In this document: positions 54,164 through 62,847 of the stretch, piece by piece
Position numbering within the stretch: position 1 is the stretch's first letter
Layout of the letters: each line of letters begins with the position of its first letter
From: Deinococcus sp. KNUC1210
GTDB lineage: Bacteria; Deinococcota; Deinococci; Deinococcales; Deinococcaceae
Direction: 5' to 3'
Assembly: GCF_022344005.1 (NCBI RefSeq)
Contig: NZ_CP092190.1
Location: 2,309,001 to 2,373,000, forward strand
Length of the DNA stretch: 64,000 bases
Notes under the pieces: model-generated
The model's database searches: none
Seen by the model: the letters and a program-made list of their open reading frames with translations, nothing else
What the model was told of the DNA's origin: nothing
Translations under genes and position numbers: made by a program

Positions 54164-56311
54164 CTAGTCCGCGCTCAGCACCTCCACTTCCACCCGCTGC
54201 GCCGCCTTTGCCACTTCCACCGGAACACCGCTGACCGCCGCATTTCCGGTCAATTCATCGAGCAGCAGCGGGTCGGACAGGTCGTTGTAGCTCGCGCCGG
54301 GGTGCTGCTGCGCCACGCTCAGGCGGGTGCCGCGTTTGCCGTGGCCGAAGCCGTGCGGCAGGCTCACCACGCCCGGCATCAGCGTATCGGTCACCTCGGC
54401 GGGCACGGTCACACTCCCCACCCGGCTCGTCACGGTGACCTGTTCGCCTGCTGCCACGCCCAGTTTCGCGGCGTCGTCGGGGTGGAGCATCAGGGTGCAG
54501 CGGTCGGTGCCGCGCATCAGGCGGGGGGTGTTGTGCATCCACGAATTGTTGCTTCGAAGCTGCCGCCGTCCGATCAGCACGAAGGCCGGAACTGGTGTAC
54601 TCAGTGCGGCGTCCAAGCGGGGCAGATCGTTCAGGAAACTCTCGGGTGCGAGCTGGATACGCCCCTGCTCGTTCAGCAACCGCTGCGGCAGGCAGGGCTT
54701 CATCGGCCCGAAGTCCAGTCCGTGCGGAGCGGCTTTCAGCGCGTCCAGCTCCAGTTTGTACGGCCCGTGCTTCAGGCCCAGCGCCAGCCGTGCAGCAGGG
54801 TCGCTGCCACGTGCCCCGGTCAGGCGTTCGCGCAGACCGCCGAAAATCTGCCAGTCGAAGCGCTGATCTGCCCCCACCGGAAAGATCGCCGGATTCAGCC
54901 GCGCCGTGTTGCGAACGGCGAAATGATGGAAGATCACGTCGTAATGCTCGGTTTCCAGCCCGGTGGCGGGCGGCAGGATCACGTCGGCGTGCCGGGTCGT
55001 CTCGTTCAGGTACGGGTCGATGCTGACCATGAATTCCAGCCCTTCCAGCGCTCTATCCAGCCTCGCACCGTCGGGGGTGCTGAGCACCGGGTTGCCCGCC
55101 ACGCTGATAAATGCCCGAATCTGGCCTGCGCCTGGGGTATCCATCTCTTCGGCGAGGGCCGCGCTCGGGAACTCGCCGTCGAATTCCGGCAGGCCGCGCA
55201 CCCGCGAGGCGTAGCGGTGCAGCGGGCGCTCGCCCTTCTTCGCCCGCATCAGCTGATCGAAGGCGGGCAGCGGCAGCATCGCGCCGCCCTCGCGGTCGAA
55301 GTTTCCGGTCACGATGTTCAGTGCGTTCAGCAGCCACTGACACAGCCCGCCGAACGCCTGGGTGCTCAGCCCGATGCGCCCGTAGGCCACCGCCGAAGAG
55401 GCAGACGCAAAGTCGCGGGCCAGCGTGCGGATGAACCCGGCGTCCAGCCCGGTCTGTTGCGCCACCGCTTCCGGCGAGTAGGGGAGAGCGGCGGCCCGCA
55501 GCGCGTCCAGCCCATCGGTGAAGTCGAGCAGGCGACCCGGCTTTTCCAGCTGCTCCGCGAAGATCACGTGCAGCAGCGACAGCAGCAGCGCGGCGTCGGT
55601 TCCGGGGCGAATGAAGTGGTGTTCGGCGTAGGCGGCGCTTTCGGTGCGGCGCGGGTCGAGCAGCACGACCCGCCCGCCGCGCCCGTGAATGGCTTTCAGG
55701 CGCTCCTTCAGGCCCGGCGCGGTCAGAATGCTGCCGTTGCTGGCGGCGGGGTTGGCTCCCATCATCAGCAGGAAGTCGGTTCTGTCCACATCGGGAATCG
55801 GGAGCAGCAGCGGGTGGCCCAGCATTTCCAGCGCGGCCCGGTGATGCGGCAGCTGATCCACGCTGGTGGCCGAATAGAAATTGCGCGTGCCCAGCGCCTT
55901 CAGGAATCCGCCCGCACTCAGCAGGGTGCCGCTGTTATGCACGCTGGGGTTGCCCTGATACACACCCACCGCGTCGGGGCCATGCTGTGCCTGCACCGCC
56001 TTCAGCCGCTCGACCACATAATCGAGCGCTTCTTCCCACTCCATCTCGGTCCAGGTGGTGCCGTCGCGGCGCAGCGGGCGTTTCAATCGGTCGGGGTCGC
56101 GGTGCAGGTCGGGCAGCATCGCTCCCTTCGGACAGATGTGGCCTTTCGACAGCGGATCTGAGGCGTCGCCGCGCACATCCACCACCTCACCGCCCTTCAC
56201 GGTCAGTTCCAGGCCGCAGATGGCTTCGCACAGATTGCAGGCGCGGTAATAGACGCCGTCGGCGGGCAACGGCAGACGGACAGACGGAGACGGTACGTCG
56301 GAATGGGTCAT
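54164..56311 (-). CDS. Molybdopterin-dependent oxidoreductase (formate-dehydrogenase-like alpha subunit)
   Basis: 715 residues. ATG 56311 has CCGGAGG seven bases upstream. The N-terminal [4Fe-4S] site is CNLCEAICGLEL then GHICPKGA. The bis-MGD motifs include VYQGNPSVHNSGTLLSAGG, LLMMGANPAASNG and VLLDPRRTE; the C-terminal RQLRSNNSWMHNTPRL is the last Mo-cofactor-binding domain. No twin-arginine signal, so cytoplasmic. It may be a formate dehydrogenase or another DMSO-reductase-family enzyme; no accessory subunits adjoin it. Confidence 0.86.
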   Translation of the reverse strand: MTHSDVPSPSVRLPLPADGVYYRACNLCEAICGLELTVKGGEVVDVRGDASDPLSKGHICPKGAMLPDLHRDPDRLKRPLRRDGTTWTEMEWEEALDYVVERLKAVQAQHGPDAVGVYQGNPSVHNSGTLLSAGGFLKALGTRNFYSATSVDQLPHHRAALEMLGHPLLLPIPDVDRTDFLLMMGANPAASNGSILTAPGLKERLKAIHGRGGRVVLLDPRRTESAAYAEHHFIRPGTDAALLLSLLHVIFAEQLEKPGRLLDFTDGLDALRAAALPYSPEAVAQQTGLDAGFIRTLARDFASASSAVAYGRIGLSTQAFGGLCQWLLNALNIVTGNFDREGGAMLPLPAFDQLMRAKKGERPLHRYASRVRGLPEFDGEFPSAALAEEMDTPGAGQIRAFISVAGNPVLSTPDGARLDRALEGLEFMVSIDPYLNETTRHADVILPPATGLETEHYDVIFHHFAVRNTARLNPAIFPVGADQRFDWQIFGGLRERLTGARGSDPAARLALGLKHGPYKLELDALKAAPHGLDFGPMKPCLPQRLLNEQGRIQLAPESFLNDLPRLDAALSTPVPAFVLIGRRQLRSNNSWMHNTPRLMRGTDRCTLMLHPDDAAKLGVAAGEQVTVTSRVGSVTVPAEVTDTLMPGVVSLPHGFGHGKRGTRLSVAQQHPGASYNDLSDPLLLDELTGNAAVSGVPVEVAKAAQRVEVEVLSAD

Positions 56312-56469
56312 CTGAAAACCTCCGGGAAAAGTGGTAAACGGGTGTTCGGTGTCACCAGCATAGAGCGCTTCGGGCCGCAGCGTCCCCAAACGCCCCGCTC
56401 CCCCGTGATACCTTGCCCGCAACATATGTCACACGCCTTTTCCTTCGAGTCTGTTCCGGTGTTCCGCCC

Positions 56470-57396
56470 ATGATGGTCGTCGCTGCGCTGCTGTCGTGGT
56501 TTCTGGTCGGCCTGTTCATCATGTTTGCCAAGCGCTATGGCTGGGGCCAGCCGATCCGGCAGGAAGGCCCGCAGACCCACCTGAAAAAGAGGGCACGCCC
56601 ACCGCTGGCGGCATCGGGTTCGTGCTGGCGATGGTGCTGTGCTGGCTGGGAATGTACCTGACCGGGCACGGCGGCGGGCAGAAGGAACTGCTGCTCATTC
56701 TGGCTGCGCTCGGCATGGGGGCCATCGGTCTGGTCGACGATCTGCTGAAGATTCGCTCGCGCATGGTGGGCGGCAAGAAGGAACTGCTGGCCCGCGAGAA
56801 GTTCCCGCTGCAATTTCTGGTGGGCCTGATCTTCGCGATCTTCGCTGCGCCACTCGCGCCGCATACCTGGGTGCATGGCCTGGGCCTGTACGGCGATATC
56901 GTGCTCTATACGCTCGTGATGGTGGGCGCGGTCAATGCCTTCAACTTCACCGACGGGCTCGAACGGACTGCTGGGCGGCGTGAGCATCATCGTGCTGTTG
57001 CCGCTGCTGGGCGTGTCGCCGGTCTCGGTCCTGATGGTGGGCGTCATTCTGGGCTTTCTGTGGTTCAACGCCCACCCCGCCCGCGTCTTCATGGGCGACA
57101 TGGGATCGCACGCGATTGGTGGGGTGGCGGCGGGGGCCTATATCCTGCACGCCGATGTATGGCTGCTGCCGATCGCGGCTGTCATTCCGGTGGTGGCGGT
57201 GCTGAGCGTGATGTTGCAGGTGCTGTATTTCCGGCGCACCGGGGGCAAGCGGCTGTTCCGCATGTCGCCCATTCAGCACCATTTCGAGGAACTCGGCTGG
57301 CCCGAAACCCACGTCACGCTGCGTTTCTGGATCATCACGGCGCTCGGTACGGCGCTGGTATGGAGCGTGCTGCGCGGCACACTGCCCGTCAGCTGA
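56470..57396 (+). pseudogene. mraY: mraY, two single-base indels (most likely sequence errors)
   Basis: The sequence encodes phospho-MurNAc-pentapeptide transferase in three frames: [21 protein letters not shown] to QTHLKK, then [11 protein letters not shown] to NAFNFTDGL, then [16 protein letters not shown] to the end. One A is missing from the A5 run 56584-56588 (LKKEGTPT needs six), and one A is extra at 56962-56963 (TDGLDGLLGG). Correcting both gives about 310 residues with the MraY hallmarks [23 protein letters not shown] and the C-terminal [10 protein letters not shown]. The enzyme makes lipid I in peptidoglycan synthesis and is essential, so true inactivation is unlikely. Confidence 0.9.
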
Positions 57397-57551
57397 GGCG
57401 CGAATTCGGTGCCAAAAACATTGTAATACCTACTTCTTTTCGGAGAATGATGAAGGGCGCACACTGACCGCAACGAGAATTCATGTCTGCGGCTCCGGGC
57501 TGCCTGCTCTGTTCGTCCCGTCCGCCGACCCTTCTCGCCGGAGGCTGGCCT

Positions 57552-59174
57552 ATGACGGAGACTGCCGTGGATTTTGTGATCGTGGGTGCGGGGTCGGCAG
57601 GCTGTGTGCTGGCAGATCGCCTGAGCGAAGACGGAGCGTGCCGCGTGCTGCTGCTGGAAGCCGGGGTGCCCGACAGCGCCCCCGAGATCGGGATTCCGGC
57701 GGCCTTTCCCAAGCTGTTCAAGTCGCCGCTCGACTGGAACTACGAAACCGAGCCGCAGGAGCATCTGGACGGGCGCAAACTGTACTGGCCGCGCGGCAAG
57801 ATGCTGGGCGGGTGCAGCAGCATCAACGCCATGATCTACATCCGGGGCAACAGGGCCGACTACGACGCCTGGGCCGAGCAGGGCAACGCGGGCTGGAGCT
57901 ACGACGATGTGCTGCCGTACTTCATCCGGGCCGAAGACAACGAAGACGGTGCGAGCGAGTTTCACGGTGCGGGTGGGCCGCTGCACGTCGAGAATCGCCG
58001 CTATACCAACCCCATCTGTGACGCCATCGTGGAGGGGTTCGAGTCGCTGGGCTACCCGCGCAGCAGCGATTTCAACGGAGTGACGCAGGAGGGCGTGGGC
58101 CGCTATCAGGTGACCCAGAAGGGCGGCGTTCGCTGGAGTACCGTCAGCGGGTATCTGCGCCCGGCGCTGGGGCGGCCCAATCTGGACGCCAGAACCGGAG
58201 CGCACGTCACGCGGGTGCTGCTGGAGAACGGCGCGGCAGTGGGCGTGGAGTACCTGCAGGACGGCGAAACGCATACGGTGCAGGCTGCTCGCGGCGTGAT
58301 TCTGAGCGCCGGAGCCATCACCTCGCCGCACCTGCTGATGCTGTCGGGCGTGGGCGAGCGGGCGCAACTGGAGGCGGCAGGCATTCGCGTGCTGCACGAG
58401 TTGCCGGGCGTCGGGCAGAATCTTCAGGATCATGTGTTCGTGCCGCTGGTGTACGCCACCGACACGCCGGGCCTGAAAGACGCGCTGAGTGAGGCGCAGA
58501 TGGGCCTGTATATGAGCGAACAGCAGGGCATGCTGGTGTCCAACATCGCGGAGACGGGCGGTTTTCTGAAGACCCGCCCCGAGCTGAACGCGCCCGATCT
58601 TCAGTATCACAACGGCCCGGCGCTGTTTATCGATCACGGCTTCGTCGAACTGGACGGCTACCACTTCACGCTGCTGCCGTCACTCATCAAGCCTGCCAGC
58701 CGGGGCCGAATTCGGCTGGCGAGCGCCGACCCGCAGCAGGCTCCGTTGATCGAACCCAACTATCTGAGCGACCCCGCCGATATGGACGTGCTGATTGCCG
58801 GGCTGGAACTGGGCCGCCGGGCCGCCCTCGCCGCCCCTCTCGATCTGCACCGCAGAGACGAGGTGATGCCGGGAGCCGACGTGACCGACCGCGCCGGACT
58901 CGAAGCGCACGTGCGGGCGCAGGCCATGACCATCTATCATCCGGTGGGCACGTGCAAGATGGGCCACGACGAACTGGCCGTGGTCGACGATACCCTGAAG
59001 GTGCGCGGCCTGGAGCGGCTGTGGGTGGCCGACGCCAGCATCATGCCGGAGATCGTGCGCGGCAACACCAACGCGCCCACCATTATGATTGCCGAGAAAG
59101 CCGCCAACCTGATCCTGGGGCGGCCCGCTGCGGCGCGTGCAGCCAGACAGGAGACGGTCAGCGCCGACGACTGA
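57552..59174 (+). CDS. GMC-family FAD oxidoreductase (choline/alcohol dehydrogenase-like)
   Basis: 540 residues. GGAGG lies nine bases before ATG 57552. FAD motif IVGAGSAGCVLADRL, GMC signature WPRGKMLGGCSSINAM, YIRGNRADYDAW, second signature GAITSPHLLMLSGVG, catalytic His/Asn near HPVGTCKMG and NTNAPTIMIAEKAA. It oxidises an alcohol such as choline or a long-chain or sugar alcohol. Its position between mraY and murD is odd, as it has no cell-wall role. Confidence 0.91.
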   Translation: MTETAVDFVIVGAGSAGCVLADRLSEDGACRVLLLEAGVPDSAPEIGIPAAFPKLFKSPLDWNYETEPQEHLDGRKLYWPRGKMLGGCSSINAMIYIRGNRADYDAWAEQGNAGWSYDDVLPYFIRAEDNEDGASEFHGAGGPLHVENRRYTNPICDAIVEGFESLGYPRSSDFNGVTQEGVGRYQVTQKGGVRWSTVSGYLRPALGRPNLDARTGAHVTRVLLENGAAVGVEYLQDGETHTVQAARGVILSAGAITSPHLLMLSGVGERAQLEAAGIRVLHELPGVGQNLQDHVFVPLVYATDTPGLKDALSEAQMGLYMSEQQGMLVSNIAETGGFLKTRPELNAPDLQYHNGPALFIDHGFVELDGYHFTLLPSLIKPASRGRIRLASADPQQAPLIEPNYLSDPADMDVLIAGLELGRRAALAAPLDLHRRDEVMPGADVTDRAGLEAHVRAQAMTIYHPVGTCKMGHDELAVVDDTLKVRGLERLWVADASIMPEIVRGNTNAPTIMIAEKAANLILGRPAAARAARQETVSADD

Positions 59175-59186
59175 GCGCCGGACAGC

Positions 59187-59230
59187 AAGAGCGGGAACGG
59201 CGGCAAGGTGCCTGAGTCGTTCCCGCTCTT
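59187..59230. terminator. Bidirectional terminator between GMC gene and convergent gene
   Basis: AAGAGCGGGAACG (59187-59199) pairs with CGTTCCCGCTCTT (59218-59230), 13 bp, 18-base loop. Plus-strand tail TCCTGCC; minus-strand tail GCTGTCC. Confidence 0.75.
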
Positions 59231-59249
59231 TCCTGCCTTCCTTTCAGTC

Positions 59250-60095
59250 CTACGATCCGCAGCCCGTTTCCAGCACCCGCTTTGGCCCCTGTGTGGGCGT
59301 CCAGGTCAGGGCGTCGAGCGTATCGCCCTCGTAGTAGCTCTCGGAAGTCATGATCTCCATGCGTCCGTCGCCGTTCAGGTCGGCAATGCCCTGTAGCCGC
59401 TCGCGCAGCCCGTTGCGCGGAGCGTCGATGTTGCCGGATTTCAGCACCACGTCGGCCCCCAGCACCGCCGTTTTCACCTGCCCGTTCACCACGAAGCGCA
59501 GCAGCAGCACCGAGTAATCGCCCGCCTGAGCATTCACGGGCGGCAGCGGCTCGCCCGCAGCGCTTTCGGCAAAGTGGGTCGCCTCGATGATGATCTCGTC
59601 GCTGCCATTGCCGTCCAGATCGGCGCGGGTGACGCTGCGAATCTGCACCACCGGATTCTTCAGACCGCGCCGGAGCAGTTCGGCCCCCACCATGCCGGTA
59701 TACAGCGAGTTCTGAATCGGCAACGCCGTCACCGGGCGTGGGCGGGCGTTCAGGTCGGCGCGGGTGACGATCTGGGTCGCGTCCGGTACGCGGCTGGGCT
59801 TCAGCGTCACGCTGAATGCGTCGGGGCAGGGAGCATCGAACGACACGGGCAGGCCGCCCACAGCCCGGAGGCTCGGCCCGGTCAATCCCTGCACACGGTA
59901 GGCGGTGCCGGAGCGAACCAGCGGCGCGGCAGCAGGCGGCGAAAGCCAGCGTTTTCCGTCCCATACGCCCAGCAGCATGCTGTCCTCGTTGCCCGCCGAC
60001 GTGACCAGCACCGGGGCGACAGTCTGCGTGACCGCCTGAGCCAAGGAGAGAGCGAGGGCCAGCAGAGGCGGCACGAGCCATGAACGCAGACGCAT
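59250..60095 (-). CDS. Secreted protein with FG-GAP/VCBS-like calcium-binding repeats
   Basis: 281 residues. Signal peptide MRLRSWLVPPLLALALSLAQA, then beta-rich sequence. Two acidic repeats DLDGNGSDEIIIEA and DLNGDGRMEIMTSE are typical of FG-GAP/VCBS beta-propeller blades with a calcium-binding DxDGxGxxE loop. Extracytoplasmic, likely surface or periplasmic adhesion/scaffold role; otherwise unknown. TAAGCT with six bases to ATG 60095 suggests a leaderless mRNA. Confidence 0.78.
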   Translation of the reverse strand: MRLRSWLVPPLLALALSLAQAVTQTVAPVLVTSAGNEDSMLLGVWDGKRWLSPPAAAPLVRSGTAYRVQGLTGPSLRAVGGLPVSFDAPCPDAFSVTLKPSRVPDATQIVTRADLNARPRPVTALPIQNSLYTGMVGAELLRRGLKNPVVQIRSVTRADLDGNGSDEIIIEATHFAESAAGEPLPPVNAQAGDYSVLLLRFVVNGQVKTAVLGADVVLKSGNIDAPRNGLRERLQGIADLNGDGRMEIMTSESYYEGDTLDALTWTPTQGPKRVLETGCGS

Positions 60096-60101
60096 GGTTT
60101 T

Positions 60102-60107
60102 AGCTTA
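60102..60107 (-). promoter_or_regulatory. -10 hexamer TAAGCT of the FG-GAP protein gene
   Basis: Complement of AGCTTA (60102-60107), six bases to ATG 60095. Confidence 0.5.
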
Positions 60108-60175
60108 AGGCCGAAGACCTCCCCGCACAGACCCGGCGCACCAGCAGGCTCACCCATGCAGGCAGCGTTTTTAGC

Positions 60176-60181
60176 TAGGCT
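60176..60181 (+). promoter_or_regulatory. -10 hexamer TAGGCT, leaderless promoter upstream of murD
   Basis: TAGGCT then six bases and ATG 60188. It argues that murD translation begins at 60188 and not at GTG 60320. Confidence 0.5.
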
Positions 60182-60187
60182 GTGACA

Positions 60188-61636
60188 ATGACGATCAGGA
60201 ACGCAGACACGGGAACGGAGCAAGAGAGAAGGAGGGCCGCCCCGACTGATCCTGCCACATCGATCAGGAACGCAGACACGGGAACGGAGCAGGAGAGGCA
60301 GGCCACAGGTCAGCCACAGGTGTCCACGCTGATCTATGGCCTGGGCCGCAGCGGGCGCGGGGTGGCCCGGTTTCTGGCGGCACGGGGCGAGGTGGCCGAG
60401 TGGTACGACGCCCGCCCCCAGCCGCAGGACCTGGAACTGATGGTGCAGCTGGGCTTCGGGCAGGGCGACCCGGCACGCCCGTATACCCGCGTGGTCGCCG
60501 CGCCGGGCGTGCCTATCGACCATCCGGATCTGTTGCGGCTGGGAGCGGGCGGAGCAGAGATTTTGGGTGAAGTGGAACTGGCGTACCGCGCCTTTCCGGA
60601 TGTGCCGATGGTGGGGGTGACCGGCACGGCGGGCAAGGGCAGCACCACCGTTCTGATCGCTGAACTGCTGCGTGCCCACGGGCTGCGGGCGCGGGAGGGT
60701 GGCAATATCGACCCGCCGCTGCTCGACGTGATCGCACAGGCCGAGGTGGCAGTGGTCGAACTGTCGAGCTTTCAGCTGGAGCGCGTGCCCAGTTTTCGCC
60801 CGGCGGTGGCGGTCATCAGCAATCTGGGCGTGGATCATCTGGACCGGCACGGCAGTGTACAGGCGTATCACGCGGCCAAGCGCAACATCACCGCGCATCA
60901 GACACCGGGCGACGCGCTGATTCTCGCACCCGGCCTCGACGTGCCCACGCGGGCACAGGTGACTCATTTCGACCCGGCGCGGCTGCTGCTGGCGAGTGGG
61001 CGCGAGGTGCTGCCAGTGTCCGAGCTGCCCGAAGGCATCCATCCGGGCAACGCGGCGGCGGCCCTGCTGGCGGCAGAAGCGCTGCTGACGCGTCTGGGCC
61101 GCGCAGCAGACCCGGACCTGCTGGCGGCGGCGCTGCGGCAGGCCAGGGCAGTGCATGGCCGCTTCGAGACGGTGGCCCGGCTTCAGACCGCTGCGGGCAC
61201 GCTGCGCTTCATCAATGACAGCATTGCCACGCGCACGCTGGCGGTGCAGGCTGCGCTGGAGCAGGCGGCGTCCCCGGTGGCGTGGCTGGTGGGCGGGCGC
61301 GACAAGGGCGCAGACCTGGAACCGCTGCGCGAAGCGGCGCAGGGCAAGGTCGTGCGGGTGATCGGCTTCGGGGAAGACGGCGAGAACTTCGCACGCGCCC
61401 TGGGCCTGCCCTACTTTCTGGTCGGCGGCGAGAGCGGTGAGGAGATGATGGACAACGCGGTTCAGGCCGCCGTCGGGGCGCTCAGTCTGGACGGGCCGCC
61501 GCAGGGGACGGTGCTGCTGTCGCCCATCGGCACGAGCTTCGACGCCTTCCGTGATTATCAGGAGCGCGGCGACACCTTCACGCGGGCGGTCCAGCGGGTC
61601 CTGACGCAGCTTCAGAGCCAGGAAGTAACGCTATGA
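60188..61636 (+). CDS. murD: UDP-N-acetylmuramoylalanine-D-glutamate ligase MurD with unusual N-terminal extension
   Basis: 482 residues if started at ATG 60188. The MurD core starts at STLIYGLGRSGRGV; ATP motif GVTGTAGKGSTT, EGGNIDPPLL, ISNLGVDHLDRHGS, catalytic FINDSIATRT and VAWLVGGRDKGADL. It adds D-Glu to UDP-MurNAc-L-Ala. The first 44 residues are not MurD-like: they are two copies of a RNADTGTEQER peptide encoded by an in-frame 69-base duplication. GTG 60320 would give a 438-residue normal-length MurD, but the leaderless -10 favours 60188. ftsW overlaps its stop. Confidence 0.93.
   Translation: MTIRNADTGTEQERRRAAPTDPATSIRNADTGTEQERQATGQPQVSTLIYGLGRSGRGVARFLAARGEVAEWYDARPQPQDLELMVQLGFGQGDPARPYTRVVAAPGVPIDHPDLLRLGAGGAEILGEVELAYRAFPDVPMVGVTGTAGKGSTTVLIAELLRAHGLRAREGGNIDPPLLDVIAQAEVAVVELSSFQLERVPSFRPAVAVISNLGVDHLDRHGSVQAYHAAKRNITAHQTPGDALILAPGLDVPTRAQVTHFDPARLLLASGREVLPVSELPEGIHPGNAAAALLAAEALLTRLGRAADPDLLAAALRQARAVHGRFETVARLQTAAGTLRFINDSIATRTLAVQAALEQAASPVAWLVGGRDKGADLEPLREAAQGKVVRVIGFGEDGENFARALGLPYFLVGGESGEEMMDNAVQAAVGALSLDGPPQGTVLLSPIGTSFDAFRDYQERGDTFTRAVQRVLTQLQSQEVTL
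60192..60297 (+). repeat. In-frame tandem duplication in the murD 5' region
   Basis: Two copies of a 37-base unit (60192-60228 and 60261-60297) differ at one position; the first 31 bases are identical. The period is 69 bases (23 codons). The unit starts CGATCAGGAACGCAGACACG. Confidence 0.85.
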
Positions 61637-62724
61637 GCCTGAATCTGGTGATCGCACAGGCCATGCTGCTGATCCTGGGTCTGCTGGGGCTGGCGACCTC
61701 CGAGCCGAGCATGGTGCCCGATCACGCGGTCAAGGTGATTCTGGCGCTGCTCATCACCTTCGGGCTGTCGCGGCTGCGCCCCACGGCCTTTATGAAGATG
61801 GGAACGGTCGTCTGGGTCGTCACGCTGATCCTGCTGGCCCTGGTGCTGGTGATCGGTGTGGGCAGCGGTACCAAGCGCTGGCTGCTGCTGCCGGGCTTTC
61901 AGTTTCAGCCCTCCGAGTTCGCCAAGATCGGGCTGATTCTTCAGCTCGCCAGCTTCTTCTCGCGGCGGGGGGTGCAGCACAAGCTGCTGAGCGCCAGCCT
62001 GATGATCGGCTTCAGCACGCTGCTGGTGCTGCTGGAACCCGATCTGGGCAGCACGGTGCTGATGTTCTCGCTGGGCCTGATCCTGATGTACGCGGCGGGC
62101 GTACGCTTCACCAACATCACCGGACTGGTGGCGGCGGTCGTGCTGCTGGCGCTGCCGTTCGTCAGCATCTATCTGGAGCGCCATCCGTACATCACGGCCC
62201 GTTTCGATCTCCACACCGCCGGAGACGTGACGCAGCTCAGCCAGATCGAGAAGGCCCACCGCGATCTGGGCTACGGCGGTTTCTGGGGGCAGGGACCGGA
62301 CGGTTCGCGCTTCGACTACTTTGCCGCCCACACCGATATGATCATCGCCTCGGTGGGCTTCTCGACCGGACTGCTGGGCGTCACGATGGTGATTTTCGCG
62401 TACTGGCTGGTGGTCAGTGCAGCCCTTCAGGTCGCAGAGATGGCCTCGCGGGTGCGCCCGATGAATCCGCAGGTACACGGAGCCAGCATCCTGGCGATGG
62501 GCGCGATGTTCATGGTGGTGGGGCAGGCCTTCGTGAATCTGGCGGTGGCGGCGGGCATCTTCCCGGTCACGGGTGTGCCGCTGCCACTGGTCAGCTACGG
62601 CTTTTCCAGCATGCTCACCATGAGTATCGCCTTCGCGCTGATTCACTCGGCTCTGCGCGAGGTCAGGCGGAATCTGCCGCAGGACGAGTCGGCGGTGGAA
62701 CTGGTGCCGACAGCGGCAGACTGA
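61633..62724 (+). CDS. ftsW: FtsW/RodA-family peptidoglycan polymerase FtsW
   Basis: 363 residues, about ten membrane helices. SEDS motifs: GTKRWLLLPGFQFQPSEFAKIG and VLLEPDLGSTVLM, then PVTGVPLPLVSYGFSSMLTM near the end, all typical. FtsW polymerises lipid II at the septum together with a class B PBP. ATG overlaps the murD stop (ATGA). The stop lies at the very edge of a long inverted repeat. No murG/murC is in the window after it, so the cluster is broken here. Confidence 0.93.
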   Translation: MSLNLVIAQAMLLILGLLGLATSEPSMVPDHAVKVILALLITFGLSRLRPTAFMKMGTVVWVVTLILLALVLVIGVGSGTKRWLLLPGFQFQPSEFAKIGLILQLASFFSRRGVQHKLLSASLMIGFSTLLVLLEPDLGSTVLMFSLGLILMYAAGVRFTNITGLVAAVVLLALPFVSIYLERHPYITARFDLHTAGDVTQLSQIEKAHRDLGYGGFWGQGPDGSRFDYFAAHTDMIIASVGFSTGLLGVTMVIFAYWLVVSAALQVAEMASRVRPMNPQVHGASILAMGAMFMVVGQAFVNLAVAAGIFPVTGVPLPLVSYGFSSMLTMSIAFALIHSALREVRRNLPQDESAVELVPTAAD

Positions 62725-62847
62725 AGGACGAGGTGAGGCGTGATGCGTGATGAGAAAAAGCGGGTGGGCTGAACTGCTGCTTTATTCAGGCTGATCTTCA
62801 AAACAGACCAGTATCCGACTCATCACGCATCACGCCTCACTGTCCTT
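62724..62847. repeat. Long inverted repeat between ftsW and the amidohydrolase gene
   Basis: GTGAGGCGTGATGCGTGATGAG-type arm (62733-62754, 22 bases) is perfectly complementary to 62819-62840; the flanking AAGGAC (62724-62729) and GTCCTT (62842-62847) extend it past a short bulge. The loop is 64 bases. The arm contains the direct repeat GCGTGATGCGTGAT. It covers the two convergent stop codons and may be a two-way terminator or a MITE-like remnant. Confidence 0.75.
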
